A DNA stretch of 64,000 bases, taken from NCBI RefSeq assembly GCF_029407905.1, contig NC_073637.1, positions 52,204,501 through 52,268,500 on the forward strand, given 5' to 3'. Source of the DNA: Bubalus kerabau (lineage: Eukaryota; Chordata; Mammalia; Artiodactyla; Bovidae). Below the pieces are notes generated by a model. It made no database searches. It worked only from the letters and a program-made list of their open reading frames with translations, and was not told the origin of the DNA. Shown here piece by piece: positions 33,688 to 45,819 of the stretch (within the stretch, counting starts at the first letter, position 1; the number at the start of each line of letters is the position of its first letter). A program made the position numbers and the translations under genes.

Positions 33688-36221
33688 GCAAAAAGGGCAC
33701 TTATCTTGGATGAAGATTCATTAACCTATCAATAGAGCCTTCTGCTAATAACTTCACATATCATACTATGGCAAATTAAAGATGCTAAAGCTGAGAAAGT
33801 CACCCCAAGTGAAGACACTTCAAAGGAAACTCATTTGGAATTTTTATGAGAAATTATCATACTTATCTGTTATTTTGTTGGACAAGATCATGAAAACTTT
33901 TCTTGTCTAACGTCATCTGTGCTGGTCTCTTTATTTTGAAACTTTATCCAACACTTATATAAATGATTATATTCCCTTTCTCCAAAGGATCCTTATTATT
34001 CTCTCTGAGAAAATGTTAGCAAACAGCACTTTAATGAAATCAAAGGGCTCTGCTTCTTATTTCTTGGCCTTAAGTACACTTTGAAAAGACTTGCCTTCTA
34101 AGTAGAGATTATTAGGTAATTAATCCTATTTTAAAATATTCTCACTCAAATTACATTTACTTGCTTAATTACTTTCAAAGATTTCTCACTGCCTACAGAA
34201 TATGACTCATATTACTCAAAATTACTTAGCATTATTTTTTAAAAGATAGTGAAAGCTACTTTATAGTTGCATATACTGTTTCTGTTTTCAGCACAACTAT
34301 CATATACCATAATCATTCTGGACCATCATAGTTCCCTAAATACATTCATATTCTGTCATACTTATATGACATTGATCATGTGATTATTATTTCTGAAAAT
34401 TTACTTTCCTCTTCTCCATCTGAAAATACTGTATTTAGTGATCCTGGAAAGACTTCTTCAAAGTCTGCAATAAAGTCTTTCCTAAACCATCATTTCTTGC
34501 ATTTCCCACTATAGAATTATTAATATTAAAAACAGATCCCTCATTTTGCTTTTTCATATACTTTTTCTAGTCTACATCTGAAATAGTTTAAGCCAGATAA
34601 AAGGCTACTTTAATTTCAGGGAAGGTAAAAGAAAAGGAAAAAACAGTATCACAACATTAGTTTCAGGTATACAACATAGCGATTTTTATGGCAAGAAAAC
34701 TATGATAAAGAAAATTAAATATATCAATAGTTTTCAAGGATATGAAGTTGCTCAATTGCTCATATCATATTAGAATTTGAAATTCTGAAAATCCTATAGG
34801 ATAAGGGTACTTTTGATCATGTAATTTCATTAAAAGAGTTACTCTTCAAAAGCACAGAGGTGCATCTTAAATAGTCTAACATATAAGTTACATTTTAAGG
34901 ATTTTATGGATATAAAGTACTTTTTAAATGCATATTTTAATGTCATATCATAGTTATGTTATGTCATATCATAGTCAACATAGTCAAAGTTAATGTCATA
35001 TCATAAACTATAAAATGAGCTTTAGTCATCTTTTCACATGTTCTACTTTATAACCTGGTTAATTTCCACTATTCAATTTAACTGCTTCAATTTGTCTGAG
35101 TAGTGAAATCTTCCCAACTACTCAAATGCAAGATTTATAAAAACAGAGGTCTTAGATATTCTAAAATATTGAAATAACATCTATTTATTGATGAAATTTA
35201 AGCTTACATTAATAGGTCTTTTTAGATTGTTTAATTAAAATTTACTTGGAATAACAAGTATGTTATCCAATGGACAAATTACCTTAAAAATTAGAAAGAC
35301 ATAAAATCTAATTGTCAGCACACCCCTTTTTAATATATTGTTTTGAAATAATTCATCATATTTATTTATTTGTAAATTTTATTAGGGTTAGAAAGTATTG
35401 CCCATTTTCCCGAGTAACTACATGACGATTTCAGATAGCTGAGCTCTTATAGAAACCAGAGAAAGCCACAATCTTCCCACCCCACACTCCCACCAAGCAC
35501 AGAGTTTTGTTCATTATTGGTGATATATTCTGGTCTCTTATTCACTATAATAGGAATGGTAATCCTAAATTGCTCATAAAGCTCATATCTTAGCTTTATA
35601 TTATGTAATTATTTGTCTTCTCTCATGAAAGAAGCCTGAAAACCCTCTTTAGACATTTAAATTACTTGGTGTCTAAAATTAAAAATTATTTTTTATATAT
35701 CTATCTGATTGTGTAGAGTTAATAATTGCCAACATTGCAATCTCTAATAACTGCATTATGTTTGATTTAATGTAACAAATCTTGAGAAAATATGATAATC
35801 ATACTGTGAGCCCTTAATGAACCAGTAGAGAAAAGAATAGTAAAATATACACAATTTTTCTAGGAAATTTGATAATCAATGGGGAGGGGGAATTATAGTG
35901 TAGTAGTTACACAATAAAGGTAACATATTAAATTTTACATATATATATGTATGTCTTCAAATTTATATATATATATATATATGTCTTCAAATACTCATAG
36001 ATGTAGTTTAGCAATGAAACTGAAAGTCACTCATTTATGTCATACACTCTTGCCTTAAGTGTATATAGTAAGTGTGCTATATCATGACTTCATTTTTGTC
36101 CAAACTCTACTCTACTTATGGGCAATTCTCATCCTTGATGATTTCATTTTTGGAACAATTTATAATTGTCATAAGATTATTCATTTATTTCATGTTTATA
36201 TTTTCAATATTGAGCCACTAC
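33688..36221. other. AT-rich DNA, possible L2 remnant at 34.2-34.5 kb
   Basis: No gene recognised. The stretch at about 34170-34510 ('ttctcactgcctacagaata' and later 'ctcttctccatctgaaaata') weakly resembles an L2 3' region in + orientation. Three copies of a short motif 'tgtcatatcata' occur at 34941, 34962 and 34994. A broken TA repeat lies at 35938-35985. Confidence 0.45.
35938..35985. repeat. TA-rich repeat with duplicated flank
   Basis: Two TA runs are each followed by 'tatgtcttcaaat', so a unit of about 35 bp seems to have been duplicated along with the TA tract. Confidence 0.85.
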
Positions 36222-36352
36222 AGGGCTTCCCTGGTACCTCAGCTGGTAAAGAATCCACCTGCAATGCAGGAGACCTGGATTCGATCCCTGCATTGGCAAT
36301 ATCCCCTGGAGAAGGGAATGGCTACCCATTCCAGTAATCTGGCCTGGAGAAT
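36222..36352 (+). mobile_element. Bov-tA SINE, 3' truncated
   Basis: Head 'gggcttccctggtacctcag' and a well kept B box 'ggattcgatcc' (about 36277-36287). The element stops after 'ggcctggagaatt', so the BovB-like tail is missing. This copy has the best preserved internal Pol III promoter of the Bov-tA copies here, but nothing shows it is transcribed. Confidence 0.92.
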
Positions 36353-36424
36353 TGTGTACATGATAAAGTCATGTACATGATATACTTAGGGCAATAGTAC
36401 AAGCAGGACAACTAGTTTAAAGGT

Positions 36425-36850
36425 GAACAAAGGGTTATTGTACATGTTTTTTATTATATTGAGGTATATTCATTCTATACTCAATTTTTTGAGGGTCTTT
36501 ACTTTGCTAAAGCATTTTCTACCCCTATTGAGAATATCTTATGATTTTTTAATCTTTCATTCTATCACTGTGGTGAAGTGAAGTGAAAGTCGCTCAGTCG
36601 TGTCCAACTTTTTGCAACCCCACGGAATTCTCCAGGCCAGAATCTACTGGAATGGGTAGCCTTTCCCTTTTCTAGGGGATCTTCCCAATCCAGGAATCGA
36701 ATCCAGGTCTTCCACATTGCAGGCAGATTCTTTACTAGCTGAGCCACAAGGAAAGCCCATTACTGAGGTGGGTTACATTTATTGATTTGCTATTTTGAGT
36801 CATCTTTGCATTCCAGGGATAAATAACTGCATTATTTTGTATGATCTATG
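36425..36850 (-). mobile_element. Old L1 fragment on minus strand, split by a SINE
   Basis: Antisense L1 ORF2 sequence very like that at 27040-28590, including 'attcattctatactcaattt' and 'tttgctattttgagtcatct'. It is interrupted by a Bov-tA at 36575-36758. Short internal deletions are present. Confidence 0.8.
36575..36758 (-). mobile_element. Bov-tA SINE, minus strand
   Basis: Reverse complement of Bov-tA: the BovB-like end lies at 36575 and the tRNA-derived head ('gggctttccttgtggctcag' on the minus strand) near 36758. It sits in an L1, with imperfect flanks 'atcactgtggtg' (about 36563-36574) and 'attactgaggtg' (36759-36770) as a decayed target-site duplication. Confidence 0.92.
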
Positions 36851-37161
36851 TCATACATAATACACTAAAGTATAAAAGATGTATAAGAATTGGGAAGCCA
36901 TTATTTGGAGGTTTTTTGGGGGTTGCCATGACAACACTTATGTTATTCACAGCTTTCCTCCTTTTTTTAAATAAAAGCCTATGTTTTATTCAATGTTTAT
37001 CATGTTTTTTATCTTGTTTTTTAATGTATTCATAACTCATAATGTGTCATCTCTATAGAAATACAGGTACCTTTTTAACTTTTCAATCTCTTAAAGTTTC
37101 CCAGAGTACTATGTAAACAACCATATACTCAAAGATACCATTTTCTCAGTTGTCATGTAAT

Positions 37162-37596
37162 GATAGGAGAGTTGGACTGTGAAGAAGGATAAGTGCTGAA
37201 GAACTGATGCTTTCAAACTATGGTGCTGGAGAAAACTCTCGAGAGTCTCTTGGACTTCTAGGAGATCAGACCAGTTAATCCTAAAGGAAATCAATCCTGA
37301 ATATTCATTGGGAGGACTGATCCTTAGATACTGAAGCTAAAGCTCTAATAATTTGGACACCTGATGCAAAGAGTTGACTCATTAGAAAAGACCTCGATGC
37401 TGGGAAAGATTGAGGACAAGAGGAGAAGGGGGTGACAGAGTATGAGATGGATAGATGGTATCATCGACTCAATGGCCATAAGTTTGAGCAAACCTGGAGA
37501 TCGTGAAGTACAGGGAAGCCTGGCGTGCTGCAGTCTATGAGGTGGCAAAGAGTCAGACATGACTTAGCGATGGAACTACAATTACATGCAAAGACG
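37162..37596 (+). mobile_element. Old BovB 3' end, 0.43 kb
   Basis: C-terminal BovB coding sequence from about 'gagttggactgtgaagaagg' to the 3' end. It is clearly more diverged than the copies at 26-33 kb. An 8-bp repeat 'catgtaat' (37154-37161 and 37597-37604) may be the target-site duplication. The 3' end runs into a hairpin (37579-37606). No useful frame. Confidence 0.88.
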
Positions 37597-37606
37597 CATG
37601 TAATTG
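37579..37606. repeat. Perfect inverted repeat, 11-bp arms
   Basis: Arms 'caattacatgc' (37579-37589) and 'gcatgtaattg' (37596-37606) are perfect reverse complements around a 6-base loop. The right arm overlaps the suspected target-site duplication, so the palindrome may be a by-product of the insertion. Confidence 0.9.
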
Positions 37607-38289
37607 CTGCTTAGTATAAATATTGTTATTGTTATTTAGTTCAATATCTGGCAATAGGACCTAGTTTTCTACTAATCTCAAATTTTCTTATAACATATTT
37701 TTCTCCATTATAGTAATGTTTATATTAAGAATAATTCATACAAAAACATCAAACACAGTCTTCAAAGGGTTTTACAAATCTGACAAAGTTAATGTGATTT
37801 GAACACATCTAAAAATTTTGTCTTTATATGCAAATTTTTATACTAATATTTTGAGTTGTATAGGAAAATTATAATGTATCATTAGAGAGGTTCTTAGAAA
37901 TCAATGATTTATTTTAGTGATTTATATTTACTAATATTTTATGCTATCAATGAACAGAAATTAGCTTGACCAAGCTGAATATCCTGAAAGAAAAAGTTTC
38001 CTTTAGTCCTTTTCCATATCAGCATATGACAATTAGTGACACTGGTTTACATTTCAAAAAATGGAAGTTTTATTAAATATTTATGGGGATTTGGGTCTAG
38101 CCCATAAAATTTTGCAAAAGAAATTTGCTTTCATCTATAAAAGAATGTCTGAGATAATTCAGTTAAAGTAACTGCATATACCAAACAAATTTCCAATATT
38201 CTAGGGATGCAGTCATTGAAAGTTACTTTTATTTTGACCATCTGTGACTTATTACAAGCACACCTCCATGATACTAAATGCCTTAGACT
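37607..38289. other. AT-rich DNA, nothing recognised
   Basis: No gene or repeat identified. Very AT-rich, without long open frames. Confidence 0.5.
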
Positions 38290-38298
38290 ATGCAGCTT

Positions 38299-38827
38299 TC
38301 TCCTTGGAAGGAAAGTTATGACCAACCTAGATAGCATATTTAAAAGCAGAGACATTACTTTGCCAACAAAGGTCCATCTAGTCAAGGCTATGGTTTTTCC
38401 AGTGGTCATGTATGGATGTGCGAGTTGGACTGTGAAGAAGGCTGAGTGCCGAAGAATTGATGCTTTTGAGCTGTGGTGTTGGAGAAGGCTCTTGAGAGTC
38501 CCTTGGACTGCAAGGAGATCCAACCAGTCATTCTGAAGGAGATCAGCCCTGGGATTTCTTTGGAAGGAAAGATGCTGAAGCTGAAACTCCAGTACTTTGG
38601 CCACCTCATGCGAAGAGTTGACTCATTGGAAAAGACTGATGCTGGGAGGGACTGGCGGCATGAGGAGAAGGGGACGACAGAGGATGAGATGGCTGGACGG
38701 CATCACTGACTCGATGGACGTGAGTCTGAGTGAACTCCGGCAGTTTGCGATGGACAAGGAGGCCTGGCGTGCTGCGATTCACGGGGTTGCAAAGAGTCGG
38801 TCACGACTGAGTGACTGAACTGAACTG
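38299..38827 (+). mobile_element. BovB 3' part, 0.53 kb
   Basis: BovB from the 'LLGRKVMTNLDSIFKS' region to the 3' end, in two frames separated by small deletions near 38527 and 38637. A 9-bp target-site duplication 'atgcagctt' (38290-38298 and 38828-38836) frames it. Low divergence suggests a fairly young copy. Confidence 0.94.
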
Positions 38828-38836
38828 ATGCAGCTT

Positions 38837-39496
38837 CTTCATCTCTCTGAACCTCTACAAAATTGGAAAGATATAAGGCCTTGTTCTGGATTAAACTTTG
38901 GTTTAAGGGAATGTTGTAGCTGGTTCTATCCAGATCACTAAAACTGTTATCCATATCAGCAATTATGTTCTTTCCCTATCTTATCATTCTTGTGCTCACT
39001 GGAGTAGCACTTATCCTTTCCTTCAAGGACTTTTCTTTGCATTCACAGCTTGTATAGGTGTTTGGTACAAGAGGCCTAGTTTTTAACCTATCTTGGTTTT
39101 TGGCATGTCTTCCTTATTTCTAGCTATTTGTGTGTGTGTGTGTGTGTGTGTGTTGCCGACTTCCTACAATGTGTTTATTTGAAATATGGATAGTATATGT
39201 GCCAAATCCAACAGAAAGAATTATACACAGTCTTCTAACATGGTTTATCTAACCAATTATTTTTTTTAAAGACTACACATTCTTTTTAGAAATTTAAAGG
39301 TGACATTGGGAACTGGTTGGGGATTTATGCATAAAAGAAGGTTTTTTCCAAACCTGAGCCATTTAGGAAGGAGAGAAATTATATAAGGAAGGGAATATAT
39401 ATTATAATCTCATGCATGCTTAAGACTTTCCAAAGATTCACTGTTTCTAAGAAGGGGATTGGTATGAGAGTGAGAAGCAGTCCCTTTAAAGCTTCT
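38837..39496. other. Unrecognised DNA with a TG microsatellite
   Basis: No gene recognised. Contains (tg)n at about 39128-39152. Confidence 0.5.
39128..39152. repeat. (TG)n microsatellite
   Basis: An uninterrupted run of about twelve TG units. Confidence 0.95.
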
Positions 39497-39722
39497 TGCA
39501 TGTGTGCTCAGTTGCTCAGGCATGTCTGACACTTTTCAACCTCATGGGCTTTTAGCCTGCCAGGCTCCTCTACCCCTGGAGTTTTCCAGGCAAAAAAACT
39601 GGAGTGGGTTGCCATTTCCTACTCCAGGTGACCTTCCTGACCAAGGAATCAAGCCTGCGTCTCCTGCATCTCCAGCTTTGGCAGGCAGACTCTTTGCCAT
39701 TGCATCACCTGGAAAGCCTTTT
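39497..39722 (-). mobile_element. Bov-tA SINE, minus strand
   Basis: Reverse-complement Bov-tA. It starts with the BovB-like end 'gctcagttgctcaggcatgt' and ends with the tRNA-derived head near 39720. Moderately diverged. Confidence 0.9.
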
Positions 39723-39787
39723 AAAACTTCTTAGATAACTAGATAATAAACAGTTCCAGCTTTAAAATACTTCACTCCTTTCTAACT

Positions 39788-40258
39788 TTTAATTCAACTT
39801 GAGAGACAAGAAACTCTTCCTTTCACTTGAACAGTTAGAGCTCACTGTAGGATTATTAATTAGCCTAATTTCAATATTGCTCTGTCTCAGAAACAAAGAG
39901 GTCTGAGGAAAGGGAGAGACTGTAGACAATGGTGTTTGGGTGAAGCAGTCAGAAGATTCACAACGTTTATGTATTAAGTTTGTTGTCTTATGTGGGTTCA
40001 TGGCATCTCAGAACAATTATAATAATAACATCAAAAATCACTGATCAGAGATCACAATGACATATATAACAATGATCAAGTTGGCTGAAATATTGTGAAA
40101 ATTACCAAAAGGTGAAGAAACACAAAAGGACCAAATGCTGTTGGAAAAATGGCACCGATAGACTTCTTCAATCCAGGATTGCTTCCAAGCTTTAATCTAT
40201 AAAAAGCACAATATCTGTGAAGTACAATAAAAGCGCAATGAAATGAGGTATGCCTGTG
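39788..40258 (-). mobile_element. Tigger1 DNA transposon 5' fragment (Tc1/mariner)
   Basis: On the minus strand this reads the 5' end of a Tigger1-type element: terminal inverted repeat 'caggcatacctca' at about 40256-40244, then the 5' UTR with the 'ttggaaaaatggcacc' block (in plus sense near 40140), and the first part of the transposase region near 39800-39850. The element ends next to TA (40259), as expected for a Tc1/mariner target. Only about 470 bp remain and no transposase frame is open. This is an ancient eutherian family, older than BovB. Confidence 0.82.
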
Positions 40259-41499
40259 TAATATAAGGTGACTTACATTAAAAGACAAAAATCCAGTTGA
40301 TCACATGTAATGTATCATATAACTAAATGAAACCCAAATAAAAGGTGGTGTAAAGGAAATTTATGTAAATATATTATGCATAAAGTATGCATGAGATTAT
40401 CATAAAGGAAATACATTTATTAAAATGGCACTTCTAAGCCATATGAGTTAAATGAGGAAAATGAAATATAGGAGTTGTTCTAAAAACTCTGTTTACAAAT
40501 CTCTATGGAAACTGTGAAAGTTATATTCCTGTTACTTTGTTATTCTTTTCCTTTCTTTCCATAATGTGCCCTGAAATCTACCACTATTTTACCAAGAATT
40601 ACAAATCTCTCAATTTTAGTCAGCAAAAAAAAAAAAAAAAAAAGACAGTTGTGAATTGGCAACAATACCATCTCTAATTTCAAACAATTATTTCTAAAAT
40701 TTATAAAATTTATTTCTAGAATGTTTAAGACACTAGTCAGTGAATATTGCATTTCCTCATGTATATACAAAAAACTAAGTTTTATCCTGTTACTGCAATT
40801 CTTTTGATATGGTAATGTAAAGTTAATTGTATCCCTTTTCAGCTATTGAAAACATTAATATCATTCCCTGTTAATGTTTTCAAGTGGGGAGAATTAGCAT
40901 AGTCACTAATTAGATTCTCTTTGCAGTTTTATTTTCGAGCACATCTTTATCTTTTACATTTTCAATGAGAGATTCTCATTCCTCTAGTAACATTTTTGGC
41001 TCAGAAGTGTGTTTGAATTTCTGAATCTTCTCTTTCATGGTAAGCATAACGACTAACACATTGTTATTCCTATATTCCCGTGAAATGCATAAGTTAGCTT
41101 CCTTTACATTTATTTGTTTTTAATAACAGTTCATTCTTTGCCACATATCTAGAAATATTAATCTCTTGTTTCCTGAGGGCTTCATTTCCCTTCAATTACA
41201 CATTCTGATAACTGTAAACTGCAAGGAGCTTCTGAGGTTATCTACATACAAGTCAGCAATTACACACTTTCAATGCTCAGAACAGGCACACGCAGGATGG
41301 GAACATAATCTGCAGTGTCTAATGCTAAATGAAAATAAGGGACACCATCTTTACAAACTATTATTAAATACAAAATGGCAAAAACAAAGTATTAAACCGA
41401 TAGCAGCACCCTTCTAAGCATGGCACCCTGTGTGACTGCATAGTTATAGGTCTGTGAAGGTGGTCCAGGCCTTACAATACAAATGGAGTCAATATAGAG
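40259..41499. other. Unrecognised AT-rich DNA
   Basis: No gene recognised. An A-run lies at about 40626-40643. The segment at 41166-41417 is open on the plus strand (83 codons) but shows no known motif. Confidence 0.45.
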
Positions 41500-41757
41500 T
41501 TGAGAGTATGGTCTGAGGGGCCACATACCTAGGTTTTAAGAACTTATGAATTTTCTAGCTATTTGTCCTTGGACAAGTTATTCTCTACTTCAGTGATTTC
41601 TTTTTGTACAACCATGATAATAACATGTAATTCATGTCTGTGTGTGTATACATGTGTGTGTATTTAGAAATAAATCAATTAATGCAAGTAAAAGATCAAA
41701 GAGGAGTGTCTGATATAAGTAAGCCTTCAAAAATATTAGCTACTATTATTTCTATAG
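41500..41757 (+). mobile_element. MIR SINE
   Basis: The conserved MIR core is readable near 41555-41625 ('tagctatttgtccttggaca', then an 'acttcagtgatttctt' region), followed by the later MIR phrases and 'tattagctactattatt' at the end. Diverged, as expected for this ancient mammalian SINE. A TG/GT-rich stretch interrupts its middle. Confidence 0.72.
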
Positions 41758-41854
41758 GTAACAGCTATTTAAAAAAAAATACAAATTGTGGGTTAACTCC
41801 TATAGAAAATCTCCTCCAAAATGATTTCCATAAAATAGCAGCTTAAAGGGACAT

Positions 41855-42075
41855 ATATGGATTTCCCACATGTTTCAGTGGGTAAAGAATCCATCTGAGA
41901 TGCAGGAGACACAGGAGATGTGGTTTCAATCCCTGGGTTGGGAAGATTCCCTGGTGGAAGGCATGGTACCCACTCCAGAATTCTTGCCTGAAGAATCCCA
42001 TGACAGAGGAGTCTGGCTGGCTGTAGTCCATAGGCTTCAAGAGTCAGACACAACTGAAATGACTGAGCATACACG
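41855..42075 (+). mobile_element. Bov-tA SINE, diverged
   Basis: Head 'ggatttcccacatgtttcag', B-box-like 'ggtttcaatccc', and BovB-like end 'agtcagacacaactgaaatg'. It is more diverged than average and carries a short internal duplication around 'gagacacaggaga'. Confidence 0.88.
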
Positions 42076-42177
42076 CATACATGGATATACATACAACAGA
42101 TACACAATCTGGATTTCTTGAGCCAGTTTTGATAATCTTACTATTTTCAAAAAAGGTAGAGGTATAATTGCATAATG

Positions 42178-42392
42178 TGCTGTGCTGTTCTTAGTCACTC
42201 AGTTGTGTCCAACTCTTTGCAACCCCTTGGACTGTAGCCCACCAGGATCCTTTGTCCATAGGGATTCTCCAGGCAAGAATACTGGAGTGGTTTGCCATGG
42301 CCTCCTCTAGGGGATCTTCCCAACCCAGGAATCGAACTCAGTTCTGCCACATTACAGGAGGATTCTTTACCATCAGAGCCACTAGGGATATC
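42178..42392 (-). mobile_element. Bov-tA SINE, minus strand
   Basis: Reverse-complement Bov-tA. BovB-like end 'agtcactcagttgtgtccaa' at the left, B box complement 'gaatcgaactc' near 42331, and tRNA-derived head near 42390. Confidence 0.92.
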
Positions 42393-43184
42393 TGTACCTA
42401 AAAGATTTCAGAATTGACTATTTAAATAATAAATGTATATACAGTTGTGTTAATCTGCAGCTTCAGGGCATTCAGTCAATCTAGTAAGGAATTTATTCTC
42501 CTGGTATGGTTGTGGTAAACTAGGATTTCATTAGAAAGTCCACACTCCAGAAGTGACTTTCTCAAGTATGTCTACAATCTATATCTTGACTCAACATCAA
42601 GGAAATTTACTAATTAAAAATGGACCAGAATTGGTAAAACTAGTAGTTTTCAAACTATATGTCTTGTTTGAAATAGTTTCTAGAATCTTGCATAGTCAGG
42701 GCAAACACTCATTAAACTGATGAAGACCCTCTCCTTTCCCAATTTTAGTCAGGCTTCCCCAAGCCCTAATTCCTACTGGGCCTCAGCCTTGCTCCCTATT
42801 CTTGCTGGGCCTGCATAGTTCAGTCATAGAAAGAATACTACTAGGTCAGTTGAGCAGGATCCTTACCCTTAATATTTGATCATCTTTGATATCAGATCAA
42901 ATTCCTCATCCTCTATTATCCCTAGATTATATCTGATCACTCTGGTCACACTAGCCTACAAGCAACAAGAATCCTATTAAATATACTTAGCAAAACTCCC
43001 TCATCATTTTATGTTTCCTCTTAGTAATCTTCCTTCCACTGACCCAACCCACTCCCCAATCTGTTCCCTGGATTTAAAATCCCACTCCATATTATATTAG
43101 AAGTTGAACCTGATCTTGATCCCTCATTGTGATAATTCTGACACCTATCACAATAATGCTGAATAAAGTCTTCTTTACCATTAA
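42393..43184. other. Unassigned; possible old LTR near 42.7-43.18 kb
   Basis: The stretch from about 42720 is C/T-richer than its surroundings and ends with an AATAAA (about 43162) followed by 'gtcttctttacc'. That layout is LTR-like. No target-site duplication or terminal TG/CA was identified, so this remains a guess. Confidence 0.3.
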
Positions 43185-43375
43185 ATTGGTAAAGAATCTG
43201 CCTGCAATCCAGGAGACCTGGGTTTGATCCCTCGGGCAGGAAGGTCCTCTGGAGAAGGAAATGGCAACCCACTCCAGTATTCTTGCCTGGAGAATCCCAT
43301 GGACAGAGGAGCTTGGTGGGCTACAGTCCATGGGGTCACAAGTCAGACACGACTTAGCAACTAAACCAACCAAAA
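43185..43375 (+). mobile_element. Bov-tA SINE, 5' truncated
   Basis: Begins inside the tRNA-derived head ('ttggtaaagaatctgcctgc'). B box 'ggtttgatccc' and the standard body follow, up to 'agtcagacacgacttagcaa'. Confidence 0.92.
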
Positions 43376-43409
43376 ACCAACCAACCATTTTGACAAAGTT
43401 CAGAATATT

Positions 43410-43450
43410 TCTTTTCTTTTTTTTTTTTGTTTTTGTTTTTGTTTTTGTTT
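43410..43450. repeat. T-rich (TTTTTG)n simple repeat
   Basis: A T run followed by several 'gttttt' units. Confidence 0.92.
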
Positions 43451-45095
43451 AACAATAGTAAGGGGTAGTCCCGTGGACTTGACTCCTAAAAGGTTCTGAG
43501 CTAAACTACTTATACAGAGAGATCACCTGAGTCTGTGGAGTTGACTAATCTTATGTTTAGAGCCTTTTATCAAAGACTTCAGCTGAGTTTTCAAGGATGG
43601 TGTTTTTGGAGCACCACAAAGAATAAACAAATGAGATTTTATTCCAAATGACAGAAGTGGGTATAAGAAAATAGCTGCCTACTACTTATGAAAGACTGTA
43701 AAATGGCAGAATAGACTCTACCATCTCTCTTGTGTTCTGCCTCAGATAAAACTTTTTTTTTTTTTTTAATTACAAGCATCAGTGCAGAGGGCGAGGTATT
43801 TTAAGAAGTTTTGAGAAATGACAGGTAGGCAGGCTATTTAACCCCTAATTAAATCATAGGAGAAAAGAACTGAGTGCTCTTGCCAGTGGAATGACTGCCT
43901 GGCAAACCACATAATTCTCAAATCATTCTGAAATTTTTTTCTTCATTTGAATGATTTAGTTGTTTATTCTGCCCATTAATATATCTTTATGCATAATGTG
44001 TGATGTTGGGTATATGTGTAGCACTTTATGTATTAAAAGAGAAATATCAGTGAATTATGAAAACAAGATTCCACCAACTACACAAAATGTAGTACTTAGG
44101 ATCATTCTACTCAGGACATATCATATTGGATCTTTGAAAAGTCCTTCTTAAATTTCTGTCAGTGTCATGGTGCCAGATGAATCTCATGGTTAGGATAACC
44201 AGTTACAGATGCACATGAAAAAAGTCTCTGTCATTAAGTCTTCTGCCATGAGGTTCAGATAATGAGTTTAGGTTAAAAAAGGAAACTCTGCTATAACTTT
44301 GACCAATATGAAAAAAAATTGTGAAGATTCTAGTTTGATTATTTGTGTTCTAGTCATTGACTGTTGAAGTGTTCCCTAATCTATGATGCTCCTGCATATC
44401 ATTTCTACTGTTAGCTGGTAATCACGGTAACTGTCATCTATAGATGAAAGAAATGATTAAATTGCTTACTGTTTACAAATACGGTGTGAATATAACACAC
44501 TTAAGAATGATGGGGATTGAGTTATCTGCAGCTGGATAGACTAAGATACAGCTTGAAAGATGAGTAAAAGCACAACACTTCCAAAAAGTGCTAAAGTCAA
44601 GTTGTGTCCCTGTTGGGTCTTAGACACTTTGCTGAGTACTTGAAATTTAGTAGTTGTGCACAGATTAGTTTGATTGAAGGAAATGAAAATTACATTTATT
44701 TATTATATATTTTGTTGTGGGAATGATGCTCATATATTTTTATAATGTACAACTGTGTATATCTGATTTCAGCTGTGACATTTAAAGGACTTGGGGGTGG
44801 GTAGTCAATTTCTGTTTTTGAAACAAGACAAAGCTGGAAAAACTTAAAATCAATAAATTTCCTTTGACCAGACAGAGAAATGAATTTGTAGGTCAAATTG
44901 CCAGGCAGAAATCTAGAGAGAAAGATGAATCAAGAATTACAGCATAGATCTGTTTACTTGGAGCAGACACCACTGCAGCCAGAAACTGGTAGGGAGATTT
45001 AAATGATAATTTTGATAAAGCACTGGAGACTGAGTATGCACAAATATGAAAGTGAGGAACCCGGGCAACCAAAGTTTTAAGGGGCCTGCAATTTT
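43451..45095. other. AT-rich DNA, nothing recognised
   Basis: About 1.6 kb without a recognisable gene or repeat. A T run lies near 43751. Confidence 0.5.
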
Positions 45096-45152
45096 TTTTA
45101 ATTTAAATTTATTTATTTTAATTGGAGGCTAATTACTTTACGATATTGTATC
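45096..45152 (-). mobile_element. Very short L1 3' end, minus strand
   Basis: A T-rich start followed by 'ttttaattggaggctaatta' is the reverse complement of the ruminant L1 3' terminus. Only about 55 bp are present, so this is an extremely 5'-truncated insertion. Confidence 0.75.
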
Positions 45153-45819
45153 TTTACATCCAAGAATCCTACTTGGCTTAAAAAAAAGAAAAACTCTATT
45201 GGCTGTGGCAAAGTGGAGAAGAATAATCATTGTAGAACAGACCCCAAAACTCTTCCTTAACAAAATTCTCCTCTATGGTAAAAAAGACTTTGCCAGAGCC
45301 TTATCTCAGCTGGAGGACGATAGCTCCTCTCCTACTTCACTTCCCACATCCTAGTATTCCTAACTCACCTTAAAAGAGGAACATACAAAACACACACACA
45401 GAGTCAACAGGGAGCAGTGTTTTGAGAAAATATACTAAGGATACTAAAACCAGGGAAGGATTACAGGGCTAGGGAAATTACCACTATTAGAAGTTAAAGT
45501 GGAGCCATTACCACCAATCTGATGGATATTAAAGTTATAACAAAGATAGCACAAAGAACTCTTAATTTGCTGTCTTAGGTAATATGGGAAAATTCTTTGT
45601 AAAACATATACCACCAAAACTGACACAGGGAGAAGAGAGTATCCTGAAGAGTCTAGAGTTTATTAAAGAAATTGAATAAACAATTACATATACTCTAAAA
45701 AAAATACTACTAGAAACATTTTGTTTCACTGGGGAATTCTAATTAACGTTTATTGAAGAACTAATACTCAGTCTTCAAACTCTGTCCCAGAAAATTAGAA
45801 GGAGAAGGAACAAGTTTTA
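45153..45819. other. Unrecognised AT-rich DNA
   Basis: No gene or known repeat identified. Confidence 0.45.

Noticed and set aside
34941..35006. CRISPR-like or regulatory direct repeats (tgtcatatcata, three copies)
   Set aside because: The spacing is irregular (21 and 32 bp), the units are short and AT-rich, and this is vertebrate nuclear DNA. Simple local duplication is enough.
36222..36352. tRNA gene suggested by A- and B-box sequences in Bov-tA copies
   Set aside because: The tRNA-like part is a diverged SINE head joined to a BovB-like body; no cloverleaf with an anticodon loop and acceptor stem can be supported.
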